A DNA stretch of 64,000 nucleotides from Pandoraea capi (GCF_902459735.1 NZ_CABPRV010000001.1:744001-808000), one strand, 5' to 3'; positions 1-8,835 are shown, numbered from the stretch's first letter. A program made the numbers and translations. Notes: generated by a model from the sequence alone, not told the origin.

Positions 1-891
1 TATCGCGAACTCGTCGTAGAAGTTGCCCGCGCCCAGGCCGAGGCCCTGTCAGACGCCCTGCTCGATCTGGGCGTGCTGTCGGTCTCCGTCGAAGATGCGG
101 ACGCCGACACGCCCGACGAGCAACCGATGTTCGGCGAGCCGGGTCTCACCCCGCCGGACACCGCGTGGCAACGCTCGCGCGTGGTGGCGCTGGTCGGGGA
201 AGATCAGGACGCCGCCGTGCTGCTCGCGGCGGCGGTCAACGAACTGGGACTCGCCGAGTCGCCCGCCTTCACGTTGCGTGACGTGGAGGAGCAGGACTGG
301 GTGCGTCTCACGCAATCGCAGTTCGAGCCGATGCAGATCGGCCAGCGCATCTGGGTCGTGCCGTCGTGGCACGACGCGCCTGACGCCGACGCCCTCATTC
401 TCGAACTCGATCCGGGTCTGGCGTTCGGCACGGGTAGCCATCCGACCACGCGCCTTTGCATGGAGTGGCTGGAGCAGCACGTGCAACCGGGCGGCTCGCT
501 GCTCGACTACGGCTGTGGATCGGGCATTCTGGCGATTCTTGCGCGCAAGTGCGGCGCCGACCCGGTCATCGGTATCGATATCGACCCGCAGGCCGTCGAA
601 TCCGCCCGTTACAACAGCGAACGCAATCACGCGCCGGTCGAGTACGGGTTGCCCGACGATCTGCGCGACGGTCAATTCGATATCGTGGTCGCCAACATCC
701 TGTCGAATCCGCTCAAGCTGCTCGCGTCGATGTTGACGTCGCGCGTTGCGCCGGGCGGACGGCTCGCGCTGTCCGGCGTGCTGGAACGACAGGCTGACGA
801 GGTGATCGCGGCTTACGCGCCCTATATGAAGATGTCGGTCTGGCGCGCTCACGACGGCTGGGTCTGCCTGCACGGGCAGGCGACCGGTTAA
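1..891 (+). CDS. prmA: Ribosomal protein L11 methyltransferase (5' end cut by window)
   Basis: PrmA trimethylates ribosomal protein L11 using S-adenosylmethionine. The reading frame is open from the first base ([12 protein letters not shown]...), which lines up with the family N-terminus, so only about two residues are missing. 296 residues are visible. The SAM-binding motif LLDYGCGSG lies near visible residue 167 and the NILSNPL motif, corresponding to the NPPY-like catalytic signature, near residue 232. An internal GTG at 73 is in frame but would remove conserved N-terminal sequence. It is followed by a DUF3426 zinc-ribbon gene on the same strand, a common betaproteobacterial pairing. Identity is very secure; only the true start is unseen. 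Confidence 0.96.
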   Translation, partial: YRELVVEVARAQAEALSDALLDLGVLSVSVEDADADTPDEQPMFGEPGLTPPDTAWQRSRVVALVGEDQDAAVLLAAAVNELGLAESPAFTLRDVEEQDWVRLTQSQFEPMQIGQRIWVVPSWHDAPDADALILELDPGLAFGTGSHPTTRLCMEWLEQHVQPGGSLLDYGCGSGILAILARKCGADPVIGIDIDPQAVESARYNSERNHAPVEYGLPDDLRDGQFDIVVANILSNPLKLLASMLTSRVAPGGRLALSGVLERQADEVIAAYAPYMKMSVWRAHDGWVCLHGQATG

Positions 892-956
892 TTTGCGCCG
901 ATTGTCACCACTGCGTGTCGCATGAGGCGCCGAGTCCACAGAGTCTTCCAGGCCAC

Positions 957-2120
957 ATGACCCAGTCCTCACGCGTTCTCGCCACTCGCTGCCCTCACTG
1001 CCATACGGTCTTTCGCGTCGTCGCGGACCAGCTCAAGCTGCGCGACGGCCTCGTGCGCTGCGGCCACTGCCGGGAAGTGTTCGACGGACGCGCCTATCTG
1101 TGCGATCCCCCCGCGGAAGACAACGAAACGCTGACCGTTTCCGCGTCGAGCGTCGGGCAAGCTGACAGCGCAGCCGATGCGAGCACCGCATCCGCTACCG
1201 CCTCGGCAACCGCTTCTGCCACCGCCGCCATCCCGCCCGGTCTGACTACGACGCCCGGCGTCGGCGCGACCTCCGGCATCGCTCCCGCAACGACAGGATT
1301 CTCCGCATCGCCAGCCGCCGACCGTGCGTCGTCCAGCGATAGCGCTGCCGCCCCAAGTGGCGACAGACCGGTCCCCGAGATGCTCGCCCCCAAGGCCATC
1401 GCGGCCCTGCTCGGCTCGCCGGACGAAAGCCGCGCGCGGATGCAGCATGGCCCGGGGCGCTATATGGATGACGACGATCCCACCGTGCTGAGCGCACCCA
1501 CGGCGTCGCCATCGCGTGCGCAGGCGACGTCTGCGTCCACCCTTGCGGTGACGCCGAAGCGCCCCGGTGCGGCACGCGTCATCTGGCGCGTATTGATGAC
1601 GTTGGCCGTCATCGCCGTACTCGGACAATGGGCGTGGATCGAGCGTGCGGCGCTCGTCGACCGCATGCCGGCATTGCGTGACGTGTTCGCCGCGGTCGGA
1701 CGTCCGATGCACGTGACGATCGGTCTGCCGCGTCAGCCCGACCAGATTCAGATATCCAGCGTGACGCTCGTCACCGACGACACCGCCGCCAACGCATCGA
1801 CATCCGCTCCGGACACCACCGCCGATGCGCCTGCCAGCGGCGTCACGGCAGCGCCTGCCGACACCGTGCCCATGACGCTCACCGTCTTCATGCGCAATCA
1901 GGCCGCTCACGCGCTGGCCTGGCCCTCGCTCGAACTCACGCTCTCGGATCTCGATGGCAAACCGATCGTACGTCGCGTTTTTTCAGCGAACGAATACGTC
2001 GTCGAGCCGGCCGTGCGCGAAGCGGGGCTGACGCCACGCAACGAACGCACGATTCGGTTACGATTGTCGGCGCAGGCAGCGCTAGCCAGTAATTACCGGG
2101 TGCTCGCGTTCTATCCCTGA
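957..2120 (+). CDS. Zinc-ribbon and DUF3426 domain membrane protein
   Basis: A 387-residue protein of unknown function. The N-terminus is an MJ0042-type zinc ribbon with CPHC at residues 12-15 and CGHC at 35-38. A long Ala/Thr/Ser/Pro-rich low-complexity linker follows, with an ATAS-type repeat around residues 75-90. One transmembrane helix lies at about 208-228, and the C-terminal part matches the DUF3426 pattern. The ATG at 957 was preferred over an in-frame GTG at 915 because the conserved ribbon begins just after it. The layout suggests a cytoplasmic zinc domain tethered to the inner membrane with an exported C-terminal domain. The topology is inferred and the function is not known to me. 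Confidence 0.85.
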   Translation: MTQSSRVLATRCPHCHTVFRVVADQLKLRDGLVRCGHCREVFDGRAYLCDPPAEDNETLTVSASSVGQADSAADASTASATASATASATAAIPPGLTTTPGVGATSGIAPATTGFSASPAADRASSSDSAAAPSGDRPVPEMLAPKAIAALLGSPDESRARMQHGPGRYMDDDDPTVLSAPTASPSRAQATSASTLAVTPKRPGAARVIWRVLMTLAVIAVLGQWAWIERAALVDRMPALRDVFAAVGRPMHVTIGLPRQPDQIQISSVTLVTDDTAANASTSAPDTTADAPASGVTAAPADTVPMTLTVFMRNQAAHALAWPSLELTLSDLDGKPIVRRVFSANEYVVEPAVREAGLTPRNERTIRLRLSAQAALASNYRVLAFYP

Positions 2121-2152
2121 TAGCGCTGTTGCACTCAACCTAGGAGATATAG

Positions 2153-2653
2153 ATGTCCCAAGTCACGCTCGGGGGCAACCCCATCGAAGTCGGCGGTCAG
2201 TTCCCGCAGAAGGGTCAGACCGCACCGGCACTGAAGCTGGTCAACGCCAAGCTCGCAGACGTCACGCTCGACGACTTCGCTGGCAAGCGCAAAGTCCTCA
2301 ACATCGTGCCGAGCCTCGACACGCCGACCTGCGCCACGTCCACGCGCAAGTTCAACGAAGCCGCCGGCAAGCTCGACAACACCGTCGTGCTCGTCATCTC
2401 GGCCGACCTGCCGTTCGCCATGAGCCGCTTCTGCGCCACCGAAGGCCTGAACAACGTGGTGACGCTCTCGACCATGCGCGGTCGTGAGTTCCTCAACAAC
2501 TACGGCGTGGAAATCAAGACCGGCCCGCTGGCAGGCGTGACGGCTCGCGCCGTCGTGGTGCTCGACGCCGACAACCGCGTCGTGCATGCCGAGCTGGTAC
2601 CGGAGATCAAGAACGAACCGAATTACGACGCTGCGCTCGCCGCACTCTCGTGA
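2153..2653 (+). CDS. tpx: Thiol peroxidase (atypical 2-Cys peroxiredoxin)
   Basis: A 166-residue Tpx that reduces hydroperoxides using thioredoxin. The peroxidatic cysteine is C60 in the SLDTPTC context, and the resolving cysteine is C94 in SRFCATEG. This matches the C61/C95 pair of the E. coli enzyme in spacing and context. The length is normal for the family. A strong ribosome-binding site (AGGAG) precedes the ATG at 2153. No OxyR site was recognised. The gene stands between the DUF3426 gene and a PfkB kinase and is probably its own transcription unit. Confidence 0.96.
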   Translation: MSQVTLGGNPIEVGGQFPQKGQTAPALKLVNAKLADVTLDDFAGKRKVLNIVPSLDTPTCATSTRKFNEAAGKLDNTVVLVISADLPFAMSRFCATEGLNNVVTLSTMRGREFLNNYGVEIKTGPLAGVTARAVVVLDADNRVVHAELVPEIKNEPNYDAALAALS

Positions 2654-2912
2654 TCTCGCGATGACGTAATTCGTCGCCGCGATTCGGGACCGCGCATACG
2701 TGCCACCCCGGATCGCAGCGATGGCTGTACCCCGTACGACGCGTGCAATTCCTATGCAATTGGTACGCTTTGTGCAACGCGTAATTCCCGCGCCGATGCA
2801 GACGATGCACCGGCCTGTTTTTTGTCCGGCGGCCTGCGGCATGACGACGGCACGTCCTCGTCAGCCGTCTTCCGTTGGCTCTCCCCCGCTTACTTTTCGC
2901 AAGGACATTCCC

Positions 2913-3848
2913 GTGACTACCGTGATCTGCGGCTCGCTGGCCTACGACAACATCATGACGTTCGAAGGCCGCTTCGGCGAGCACATCCTGCCTGATCAGG
3001 TGCACATCCTGAACGTCAGCTTCCTCGTGCCGACCATGCGCCGTAACTTTGGCGGCTGCGCGGGCAACATCGGCTACAGCCTGCATCTGCTGGGCGGCTC
3101 GCCGGTCGTCATGGCCACGGTGGGTGAAGATGGCGCGGCTTACCTCGAGCGCTTCCAGTCGCTCGGTATGACGACGGAATTCGTGCGCACGGTCACGGAC
3201 AGCATGACGGCCAACGCGATGATCACCACCGATCTGGACAACAATCAGATCACCGCCTTCCACCCGGGCGCGATGATGTTTTCGTCGCGCAACCGCGTGG
3301 GCGACGCCAAGGGCGCCACGCTCGGCATCGTCGCGCCGGACGCCCCCGACGCGATGCTCACGCACGCCGAAGGGTTCGCCGCCGCTGGGGTGCCGTTCGT
3401 GTTCGATCCGGGTCAGGGTCTGCCGCTGCTGACGCCCGAGGCACTGCGTCGCATGGTGGAACTTGCAACGTATCTTGCGGTCAACGACTACGAAGCCAAG
3501 CTCCTCTGCACGAAGACCGGATTGTCGATGGAAGACCTCCAGTCGCGTGTCGAGGCACTTGTCGTCACGCGCGGAGAGCACGGGGCCCAGATCTTCGCCG
3601 GCGGCAAGCAACACGACATTCCTGCCGTGACCGCCAAGCGTGTCGTCGACCCCACAGGTTGCGGCGACGCATTCCGTGGGGGTTTGCTGTACGGTATCGA
3701 AAAGGGCCTCGACTGGCCGACCACCGGCCGCCTGGCCAGTCTGATGGGGTCGCTCAAGATTGCCGAGCAGGGTCCGCAGACTTATGCACCGACGCGCCCG
3801 GAGATCGAAGCGCAATATGAAGAAGCGTTCGGCCACCGCTTCGAATGA
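2913..3848 (+). CDS. PfkB-family carbohydrate/adenosine kinase
   Basis: A 311-residue member of the ribokinase/PfkB superfamily, of the type often annotated in Burkholderiaceae as carbohydrate kinase or adenosine kinase. The substrate-binding GG motif appears as FGGCAGN near residues 46-52. The C-terminal PfkB signature is DPTGCGDAFRGG at about 246-257, with the catalytic Asp in GCGDAF; the usual residue in the second position is Ala, so GCGD is a mild variation. The start is the GTG at 2913, preceded by AAGGA at 2901-2905. An upstream in-frame extension to 2700 lacks conserved sequence and was rejected. The substrate cannot be decided from sequence. Confidence 0.88.
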   Translation: MTTVICGSLAYDNIMTFEGRFGEHILPDQVHILNVSFLVPTMRRNFGGCAGNIGYSLHLLGGSPVVMATVGEDGAAYLERFQSLGMTTEFVRTVTDSMTANAMITTDLDNNQITAFHPGAMMFSSRNRVGDAKGATLGIVAPDAPDAMLTHAEGFAAAGVPFVFDPGQGLPLLTPEALRRMVELATYLAVNDYEAKLLCTKTGLSMEDLQSRVEALVVTRGEHGAQIFAGGKQHDIPAVTAKRVVDPTGCGDAFRGGLLYGIEKGLDWPTTGRLASLMGSLKIAEQGPQTYAPTRPEIEAQYEEAFGHRFE

Positions 3849-3867
3849 TTTAAGGAAAGGCACAACG

Positions 3868-4347
3868 ATGGCACGACTTACCACACCGCTCATTATTCTC
3901 ACCGCTGCGGCGTCGCTCTCTCTGTCCGCCTGTACGGCGTTCGGTCCGAGCAATTCGGCAAGCGTTTACAGCAGCCGTCAGGCACAACGCGAGCAAGTTG
4001 TGCGCATGGGCACGGTCGAATCGGTGCGTCCGGTCACGATCGATAGCAGCAATGGCGACCCGGGCATTCTGGGTATCGCCGGCGGCGGTGCACTGGGTGC
4101 GATCGGCGGCAGCGCCATCGGTGGCGGTCGCGGTTCGATCGCGACGGGTATCGTCGGCGGTCTGCTCGGCGCCGTTGCCGGACAGGCGATCGAAAGCCGG
4201 GTGAGCAAGAAGGCTGGCCTGGAGATCACCGTTCGCCTCGACAACGGCGAGCTGCGCGCCATCACGCAGGATGCCGACGAGGCATTCCAGCCGGGACAGC
4301 GCGTGCGCCTGCTCTCGAGCGGCGGCGTGACACGTGTGACGCACTGA
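3868..4347 (+). CDS. Glycine-zipper (2TM) outer-membrane lipoprotein, SlyB/PcP-like
   Basis: A 159-residue predicted lipoprotein. A short signal peptide ends in a lipobox (SLSAC), which puts the lipidated cysteine at residue 22. The centre (roughly residues 65-108) is a glycine-zipper segment rich in GGxxGAIGG-type repeats, and a short conserved C-terminal domain follows. Family members such as SlyB and Pal cross-reacting proteins sit in the outer membrane and respond to envelope or divalent-cation stress; that role is inferred. A Shine-Dalgarno AAGG lies before the ATG at 3868, about 20 nt after the kinase stop, so the two genes may be cotranscribed. A rho-independent terminator follows at 4499. 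Confidence 0.88.
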   Translation: MARLTTPLIILTAAASLSLSACTAFGPSNSASVYSSRQAQREQVVRMGTVESVRPVTIDSSNGDPGILGIAGGGALGAIGGSAIGGGRGSIATGIVGGLLGAVAGQAIESRVSKKAGLEITVRLDNGELRAITQDADEAFQPGQRVRLLSSGGVTRVTH

Positions 4348-4498
4348 GTTCACCACGCGTTTCGCCTCGGGACATCGAGAACCCATCGAAACACATCGAA
4401 AACGTTACGGTGTCCTGAAGCATCCCCGGCAGACATGCCGGAGAAGCGGCTGTCGCGGCATACCGACGACACCGCTTCAAACGCGAGCATCACCCCGG

Positions 4499-4530
4499 CG
4501 GGCGACTTCACGGTCGCCCGTTTTCTTTGG
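4499..4530 (+). terminator. Rho-independent terminator after the lipoprotein gene
   Basis: A perfect 8-bp stem CGGGCGAC/GTCGCCCG with a 6-nt loop is followed by TTTTCTTT on the plus strand. It lies about 150 bases after the lipoprotein stop. The remaining sequence from 4348 to 4498 shows no gene. Confidence 0.8.
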
Positions 4531-4535
4531 CGCCA

Positions 4536-4577
4536 TGAAAAAACCCGCCGTGACGATCGCTCATCACAGCGGGTTTC
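4536..4577 (-). terminator. Rho-independent terminator after the histone gene
   Basis: Read on the minus strand, AAACCCGCTGTGA pairs with TCACGGCGGGTTT around a 10-nt loop, with one mismatch, and a run of six T follows. It sits about 65 bases downstream of the histone stop and faces the plus-strand terminator at 4499, which closes the convergent pair. Confidence 0.85.
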
Positions 4578-4642
4578 GGATCGAGTAGGCCTACTCGATC
4601 AAAAGACACCTAAGTGCCTTGGTTCCTGCATCGGCACTCGGA

Positions 4643-5314
4643 TTACGGACGGCTGCCGGTCGGGAACGGCCATGCCGCTGCCGGGTTCAACGCCGTCTTC
4701 GGTGCTGCGGGTGCAGCGGCCGGTGCGGCTGCGGGAGCAGCAGCAGGCTTGGCAGCAACCTTCTTCACTGCCGGCTTCTTGGCAGCAGGCTTCTTCGCAG
4801 CGGCAGGCTTCGCAGCAGCCTTCTTGGCAGCGGGCTTCTTCGCAGCGGCGGGCTTCGCAGCAGCCTTCTTGGCAGCGGGCTTCTTCGCAGCAGCAGCCTT
4901 CTTCGCAGCAGGCTTCTTGGCAGCAGCCTTCTTCGCGGCCGGCTTCTTGGCAGCAACCTTCTTAACTGCTGCCTTCTTCGCGGCCGGCTTCTTGGCGGCA
5001 ACCTTCTTCACTGCGGCTTTCTTGGCGACCGGCTTCTTGGCGGCAACCTTCTTCACCGCTGCCTTCTTGGCGACCGGCTTCTTAGCGGCAACCTTCTTCA
5101 CTGCAACTTTCTTGGCTGCCGGCTTCTTGGCGGCGACCTTCTTCGCGGCCGGCTTCTTAGCGGCAACAGCCTTCTTCGCTACCGGCTTCTTGGCGGCGAC
5201 AGCCTTCTTCGCTACCGGCTTCTTGGCAGCAGCGGCCTTCTTGGCAACCGGCTTCTTAGCAACGGCCTTCTTGGCCGCCGGCTTCTTGGCAACAGCTTTC
5301 TTGATCGTAGCCAT
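4643..5314 (-). CDS. Ala/Lys-rich histone H1-like DNA-binding protein
   Basis: A 223-residue, extremely basic protein made almost entirely of KKPAAKKA-, KKPVAKKA- and VKKVAAKK-type repeats, ending in an Ala/Pro tail ([10 protein letters not shown]) and a short WPFPTGSRP terminus. Proteins of this kind in Bordetella (BpH1) and Burkholderiales resemble the C-terminal half of eukaryotic H1 and condense or bridge DNA without sequence specificity. The start is the ATG at 5314, with AAGGAG just upstream; a longer in-frame extension has no histone character. The coding DNA is a tandem array of near-identical units of about 30-40 bp, so the repeat number probably varies between strains. It lies downstream of nrdB on the same strand but 717 bases away, and so is probably transcribed separately. 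Confidence 0.93.
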   Translation of the reverse strand: MATIKKAVAKKPAAKKAVAKKPVAKKAAAAKKPVAKKAVAAKKPVAKKAVAAKKPAAKKVAAKKPAAKKVAVKKVAAKKPVAKKAAVKKVAAKKPVAKKAAVKKVAAKKPAAKKAAVKKVAAKKPAAKKAAAKKPAAKKAAAAKKPAAKKAAAKPAAAKKPAAKKAAAKPAAAKKPAAKKPAVKKVAAKPAAAPAAAPAAAPAAPKTALNPAAAWPFPTGSRP

Positions 5315-5737
5315 GACAAACTCCTTAACGTGAGAGATCACTCAAACGAAACTACCTGAGAAGGAAACCCGACCACCGTGCGGGAACCGCCGGCGAGCGG
5401 GCTATTCATCGGCGTACGCATCGGACTTCGACGGCTTACGCTAATGAATTCGGCGCTGCGCGCATGACGCTGACCGTGAGTGGTCACGCGCGCAAAAAAA
5501 TTGCCGGCGACATTGCCGCCAGCAATTCGATTGTCTTGAGAAAGGGAGTTCGCCAGATTCTTCGGGGGGTAGCTTGCCTGTCCCGTCATCGGGATGGAGG
5601 AGATTGCGATAGCGGATAAGCGATACTGCTTGCTATGCACCAAGGTTTTTACGCTCCGTAACTACCAGCTCTCTGTCGCGGGAGGAAAGCAGTGAGTGCT
5701 TTCGTGTGTTCATCGAGACTGCAATTTATTTGAGCGA

Positions 5738-5766
5738 ATAATAATTCTTTTGTGATGCGATGTTAA
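5738..5766 (-). promoter_or_regulatory. Candidate sigma-70 promoter for the histone gene
   Basis: On the minus strand a -35-like TTAACA (5761-5766) is separated by 17 bases from a -10-like TATTAT (5738-5743). It lies in the AT-rich part of the intergenic region and would give a leader of roughly 415 bases before the histone ATG. This is a sequence match only; other AT-rich hexamers nearby could serve. Confidence 0.4.
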
Positions 5767-5987
5767 TACTTTGTGCGTAAAAAAGCGCACATCAATCGTA
5801 ACGAAGAAGTCAATCTGTTGTATTTGATGCACATCACACTCGCATGTCGATGCGTGCGATGCGTTTGCGAAGCGAGAACTTCATCGTGCGAGTGAGGATG
5901 ATGCGTGTGATCTGCGCCGCTTCTTCGACTTCTCTTCGCGTCAGTCACGCGTGCAACGCACGCTCACATCACCCTCTCGAAACCCGC

Positions 5988-6021
5988 ATGGATGCTCGCT
6001 TTGCGCGGAGCATCCATTTTT
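5988..6021 (+). terminator. Strong hairpin with T-run on the plus strand, just past nrdB
   Basis: A perfect 10-bp stem ATGGATGCTC/GAGCATCCAT with a 10-nt loop is followed by TTTT on the plus strand. Read from nrdB on the minus strand, the hairpin is followed by GCGGGTTT, a poor U-tract. It may still end nrdB transcription, but its polarity fits a plus-strand transcript better. Confidence 0.55.
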
Positions 6022-6031
6022 CACTCAACGC

Positions 6032-7174
6032 TTAGTCCCAGCTCAGTGCACCACCGGTCTGGTACTCGATCACTCGCGTTTCGAAGAAGTTGCGTTCCTT
6101 CTTCAGGTCGATCATCTCGCTCATCCACGGGAACGGATTCTCTTCGTTCGGGTAGAGCGCTTCGAGACCGATTTGTGCGCAGCGACGATTCGCGATGAAG
6201 CGCAGATAGCTCTTGAACATGCCCGCGTTCAGACCGAGCACGCCGCGCGGCATCGTATCTTCAGCGTAGCGATACTCAAGCTCGACCGCCTTCTGGAACA
6301 GTTCGCGAATCTCTTCGCGGAACTCCGGCGTCCACAGGTTAGGGTTTTCCAGCTTCACCTGGTTGATCAGGTCGATGCCGAAGTTGCAGTGCATCGACTC
6401 GTCACGCAGGATGTATTGATACTGCTCCGCAGCACCGGTCATCTTGTTCTGACGACCCAGCGCCAGGATCTGCGTGAAGCCGACGTAGAAGAACAGACCT
6501 TCCATGATGCAGGCGAACACGATCAGCGAACGCAGCAGCTTCTGGTCAGCTTCCTGCGTTCCCGTCTTGAACGACGGATCGGCGACCACTTCGATGAACG
6601 GCAGCAGGAATTCGTCCTTGTCGCGGATCGACGCCACTTCGTGATACGCGTTGAAGATCTCGGCTTCGTCCAGCCCCAGGCTCTCGACGATGTACTGATA
6701 AGCGTGCGTGTGGATCGCTTCTTCAAACGCCTGACGCAGCAGGAACTGACGGCACTCCGGCGCGGTGATGTGGCGGTAGGTGCCCAGCACGATGTTGTTC
6801 GCGGCGAGCGAGTCGGCCGTCACGAAGAAGCCGAGGTTGCGCTTGATGATACGGCGCTCGTCTTCGGTCAGACCGTTCGGGTCCTTCCACAGGGCGATGT
6901 CGCGCGACATGTTGATTTCCTGCGGCATCCAGTGGTTCGCGCAACCGGCCAGATACTTTTCCCACGCCCACTTGTACTTGAACGGCACCAGCTGGTTCAC
7001 GTCCGTCGTGCCGTTGATCACGCGCTTGTCCGAGGCGCTCACGCGGCGCGTCGACTGCGAGGCGATGGTGTGCGGCGTGTCGTCCTGCGTGCCCAGAATG
7101 TTCGAAGCCGGTGCGGCCGGCGCAACAGGCGCGGCGGACTTGGCGGTAGAGGTGTCTTCTTCCCAGTTAAGCAT
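6032..7174 (-). CDS. nrdB: Ribonucleoside-diphosphate reductase, beta subunit (class Ia)
   Basis: A 380-residue R2 subunit carrying the di-iron centre and tyrosyl radical that start each round of ribonucleotide reduction with NrdA. The helical core shows the iron ligands of the family: the Glu/His in [14 protein letters not shown] and in [10 protein letters not shown]. The tyrosine in HTHAYQY is the expected radical position. About 55 residues at the N-terminus are poorly conserved and Ala/Pro-rich. The start is the ATG at 7174 (MLNWEED). nrdA lies upstream on the same strand but is separated by an opposite-strand epimerase gene, so the two subunits are not in one operon. A pair of NrdR-like boxes lies about 315 bases upstream. 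Confidence 0.97.
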   Translation of the reverse strand: MLNWEEDTSTAKSAAPVAPAAPASNILGTQDDTPHTIASQSTRRVSASDKRVINGTTDVNQLVPFKYKWAWEKYLAGCANHWMPQEINMSRDIALWKDPNGLTEDERRIIKRNLGFFVTADSLAANNIVLGTYRHITAPECRQFLLRQAFEEAIHTHAYQYIVESLGLDEAEIFNAYHEVASIRDKDEFLLPFIEVVADPSFKTGTQEADQKLLRSLIVFACIMEGLFFYVGFTQILALGRQNKMTGAAEQYQYILRDESMHCNFGIDLINQVKLENPNLWTPEFREEIRELFQKAVELEYRYAEDTMPRGVLGLNAGMFKSYLRFIANRRCAQIGLEALYPNEENPFPWMSEMIDLKKERNFFETRVIEYQTGGALSWD

Positions 7175-7741
7175 AGGGTCTCGGTCCGTTCAGGTTGATG
7201 CGATTCACGCCCTGGGGCGCACATCGCCGAAGTGACAGATCAGCCGTTCGCGTATGAAGGCCGACGAAAAAATTGCCGATAGTGCAGCCGTCAATCTAAC
7301 GATGACGACGAAAAATCCGCTGAGGGTAACGCTTGATTTTGGGGGTAACGCAGAGTCGCTTTCGCGCTGATTTGAACGACGACGCCGATTCGGAAGCTGC
7401 AATCTTTGTCTTGCAACATCATGACCTCCCGACGTCGATCGAATGACTCCAATTTAGCACAATACTGTCACTCGTTCCAGCCCATCGACACCATATATTG
7501 TGTCGAGATTTACAGTCACCACAATACCTAGTGTTTCCGAGTAGACGAGGCGCAGCGTACGTCCAGCCTTGCGGGACCGGCATCTTGCCATGAAACGAGG
7601 CCGCACGACAGGGTTTGCAGTGCATCAAAATGACGCGCACCCACAATGGCGTATCCTGTGCGGCAAGCGTCACGGCGCCAGAGCGGAGCGACAGACTCCG
7701 GCGAACGCCATCCACCGACGCCAATGAAGGAGATATCGACG
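7175..7741. other. 567-bp divergent control region between nrdB and the epimerase gene
   Basis: No gene is seen. The stretch holds the tandem NrdR-like boxes at 7488-7534. It also has a direct repeat GGGTAACGC at 7324-7332 and 7343-7351 of unknown meaning. Near 7725 there is an AAGGAG ribosome-binding site for the plus-strand epimerase gene. Promoters for both flanking genes should lie here. Confidence 0.6.
7488..7534 (-). promoter_or_regulatory. Tandem NrdR boxes upstream of nrdB
   Basis: Two 16-nt imperfect palindromes, ACACCATATATTGTGT (7488-7503) and CCACAATACCTAGTGT (7519-7534), closely match the NrdR consensus (ACAC-AT-rich-GTGT). They start exactly 31 bases apart, about three helical turns, as is typical for paired NrdR sites. 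On the minus strand a -35-like TTGTGG within the upstream box and a -10-like CAATAT within the other are about 18 bases apart, so bound NrdR could cover both promoter elements. No nrdR gene is in this window. Confidence 0.82.
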
Positions 7742-8731
7742 ATGACACCCTCAGACGCCGATGGCGCACAGGCACCGGCCGGCCCGACACCCTCAGCCCC
7801 ATCAGCCTCATCAGGCCCCGCCACCCCATCCGTACTGACACCCGGCAAACCGATCCGCCTCGCGCGAGGCGCCCTCATCGCCGAGGTACAGCCCGGCTGC
7901 GGCGCACGCCTGTCCCGACTCGCGCGGCGCGACACGCGCGGCGATCTGTTCGACTACCTCGTGCCACTCGGCAACGAGCCATTCTCCTCCGACGAATGGC
8001 CGAAGGCCGGCGCGTTCCCAATGCTGCCGTATACCAATATGTTGCGCGACGACACGCTGCACTGGCGCGAGCGCACCCTCACCGTTCGCGACGCGCCCGT
8101 CGCATCGAGTTCGCTGCACGGCTGGGGGCTGCGTCGCGAATGGGAAGTGGTCGACGAAAGCTCGCATTGCTGCGTGCTTCAACTCGACTGCCCTGCCCAG
8201 CCGGAGTGGCCCTGGCACTATCAGGCCTACCTGTCCGTGACGCTCGACGAGCACGGCCTCGACATGCAGCTCTCGCTCACCAACCTCTCGACGCAGGAGA
8301 TGCCGGCGGGACTGGGCCTGCATCCGTACTTCCGCTGGCCGGCGGGCGCGCGGCTGACGTTCGAATCCGAAGCGCTCTGGCGCTCGCCGTCGGAAGACAT
8401 ACGCTGGCCGAGCGAACAACGTGTTCACGTCGGGCCAATGGAAGTGGTGTCGGTCGGCGGCGGCCTCGACACCGGCGGACGTTCGACCTGGTTCGCCGAA
8501 GTCCCCTCCGAGTCGGGACGCTTCGACGCCCGCATCGATTACGCGGGCGGACTGCGCTCCGCCACGGTCCGCAGCGACGATGCGACCTGGCTCGTGCTGC
8601 ACTCCCCGGCCGGCCGCCCCTACCTCTGTCTTGAGCCGTCGACACACCGAGTCGGCGAGTTCGACAGCGATCACGTCGTGCTCGCGCACGGTCAGACGCT
8701 CGACCTGTCGATGCGCATCGATCTGGGCTGA
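7742..8731 (+). CDS. Aldose 1-epimerase (galactose mutarotase family)
   Basis: A 329-residue aldose 1-epimerase family protein that interconverts sugar anomers. Family residues are visible: SLHGWG near residue 124, the catalytic His in GLGLHPYF near 192, and the catalytic Glu in CLEPSTH near 296. The first 45 residues are Ala/Pro-rich and not conserved. The start chosen is the ATG at 7742, preceded by AAGGAG; an upstream in-frame ATG at 7724 overlaps that site. The gene lies alone on the plus strand between nrdB and nrdA and has no sugar-pathway neighbours. The exact substrate is unknown. Confidence 0.9.
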   Translation: MTPSDADGAQAPAGPTPSAPSASSGPATPSVLTPGKPIRLARGALIAEVQPGCGARLSRLARRDTRGDLFDYLVPLGNEPFSSDEWPKAGAFPMLPYTNMLRDDTLHWRERTLTVRDAPVASSSLHGWGLRREWEVVDESSHCCVLQLDCPAQPEWPWHYQAYLSVTLDEHGLDMQLSLTNLSTQEMPAGLGLHPYFRWPAGARLTFESEALWRSPSEDIRWPSEQRVHVGPMEVVSVGGGLDTGGRSTWFAEVPSESGRFDARIDYAGGLRSATVRSDDATWLVLHSPAGRPYLCLEPSTHRVGEFDSDHVVLAHGQTLDLSMRIDLG

Positions 8732-8800
8732 GCGCGCCGCCGTCCACATCGTCAACATCGTCCGCCACTTCCGGCTCTTCTGATTCTCTCAAGCCAAAGA

Positions 8801-8835
8801 AAAACCCCGTCGTCCTCTCGGACCGACGGGGTTTT
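8801..8835. terminator. Bidirectional terminator between the epimerase gene and nrdA
   Basis: A perfect 12-bp stem AAAACCCCGTCG/CGACGGGGTTTT with an 11-nt loop serves the two convergent genes. A T-run is present on either strand. Confidence 0.9.

Larger units (their letters stand above)
5315..6031. other. 717-bp gene-free region between histone and nrdB
   Basis: No convincing gene is seen on either strand; the short open frames lack ribosome-binding sites and recognisable sequence. The part from about 5700 to 5830 is clearly AT-richer than its surroundings. It contains a candidate minus-strand promoter (5738-5766) and an inverted repeat TGTGCG...CGCACA at about 5770-5790. A strong hairpin lies at 5988-6017. 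The region is most simply the long 5' untranslated and control region of the histone gene. Confidence 0.5.

Noticed and set aside
2700-2912. N-terminal extension of the PfkB kinase
   Set aside because: Not conserved; a Shine-Dalgarno sequence directs initiation to the GTG at 2913.
2607-3953. Open frame of about 450 codons on the minus strand
   Set aside because: It overlaps tpx and the PfkB kinase antisense; these two have clear motifs and ribosome-binding sites.
4740-5300. Regular short repeats that resemble a CRISPR array
   Set aside because: The units are in frame with a Lys/Ala coding sequence and have no unique spacers.
4614-5333. Hydrophobic Ala/Phe-rich repeat protein on the plus strand, looking like a membrane protein
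   Set aside because: It is the reverse reading of the Lys/Ala histone repeats (AAG/GCC codons read backwards give Phe/Leu/Ala). No ribosome-binding site.
5951-7198. Open frame of about 415 codons on the plus strand
   Set aside because: Antisense of nrdB.
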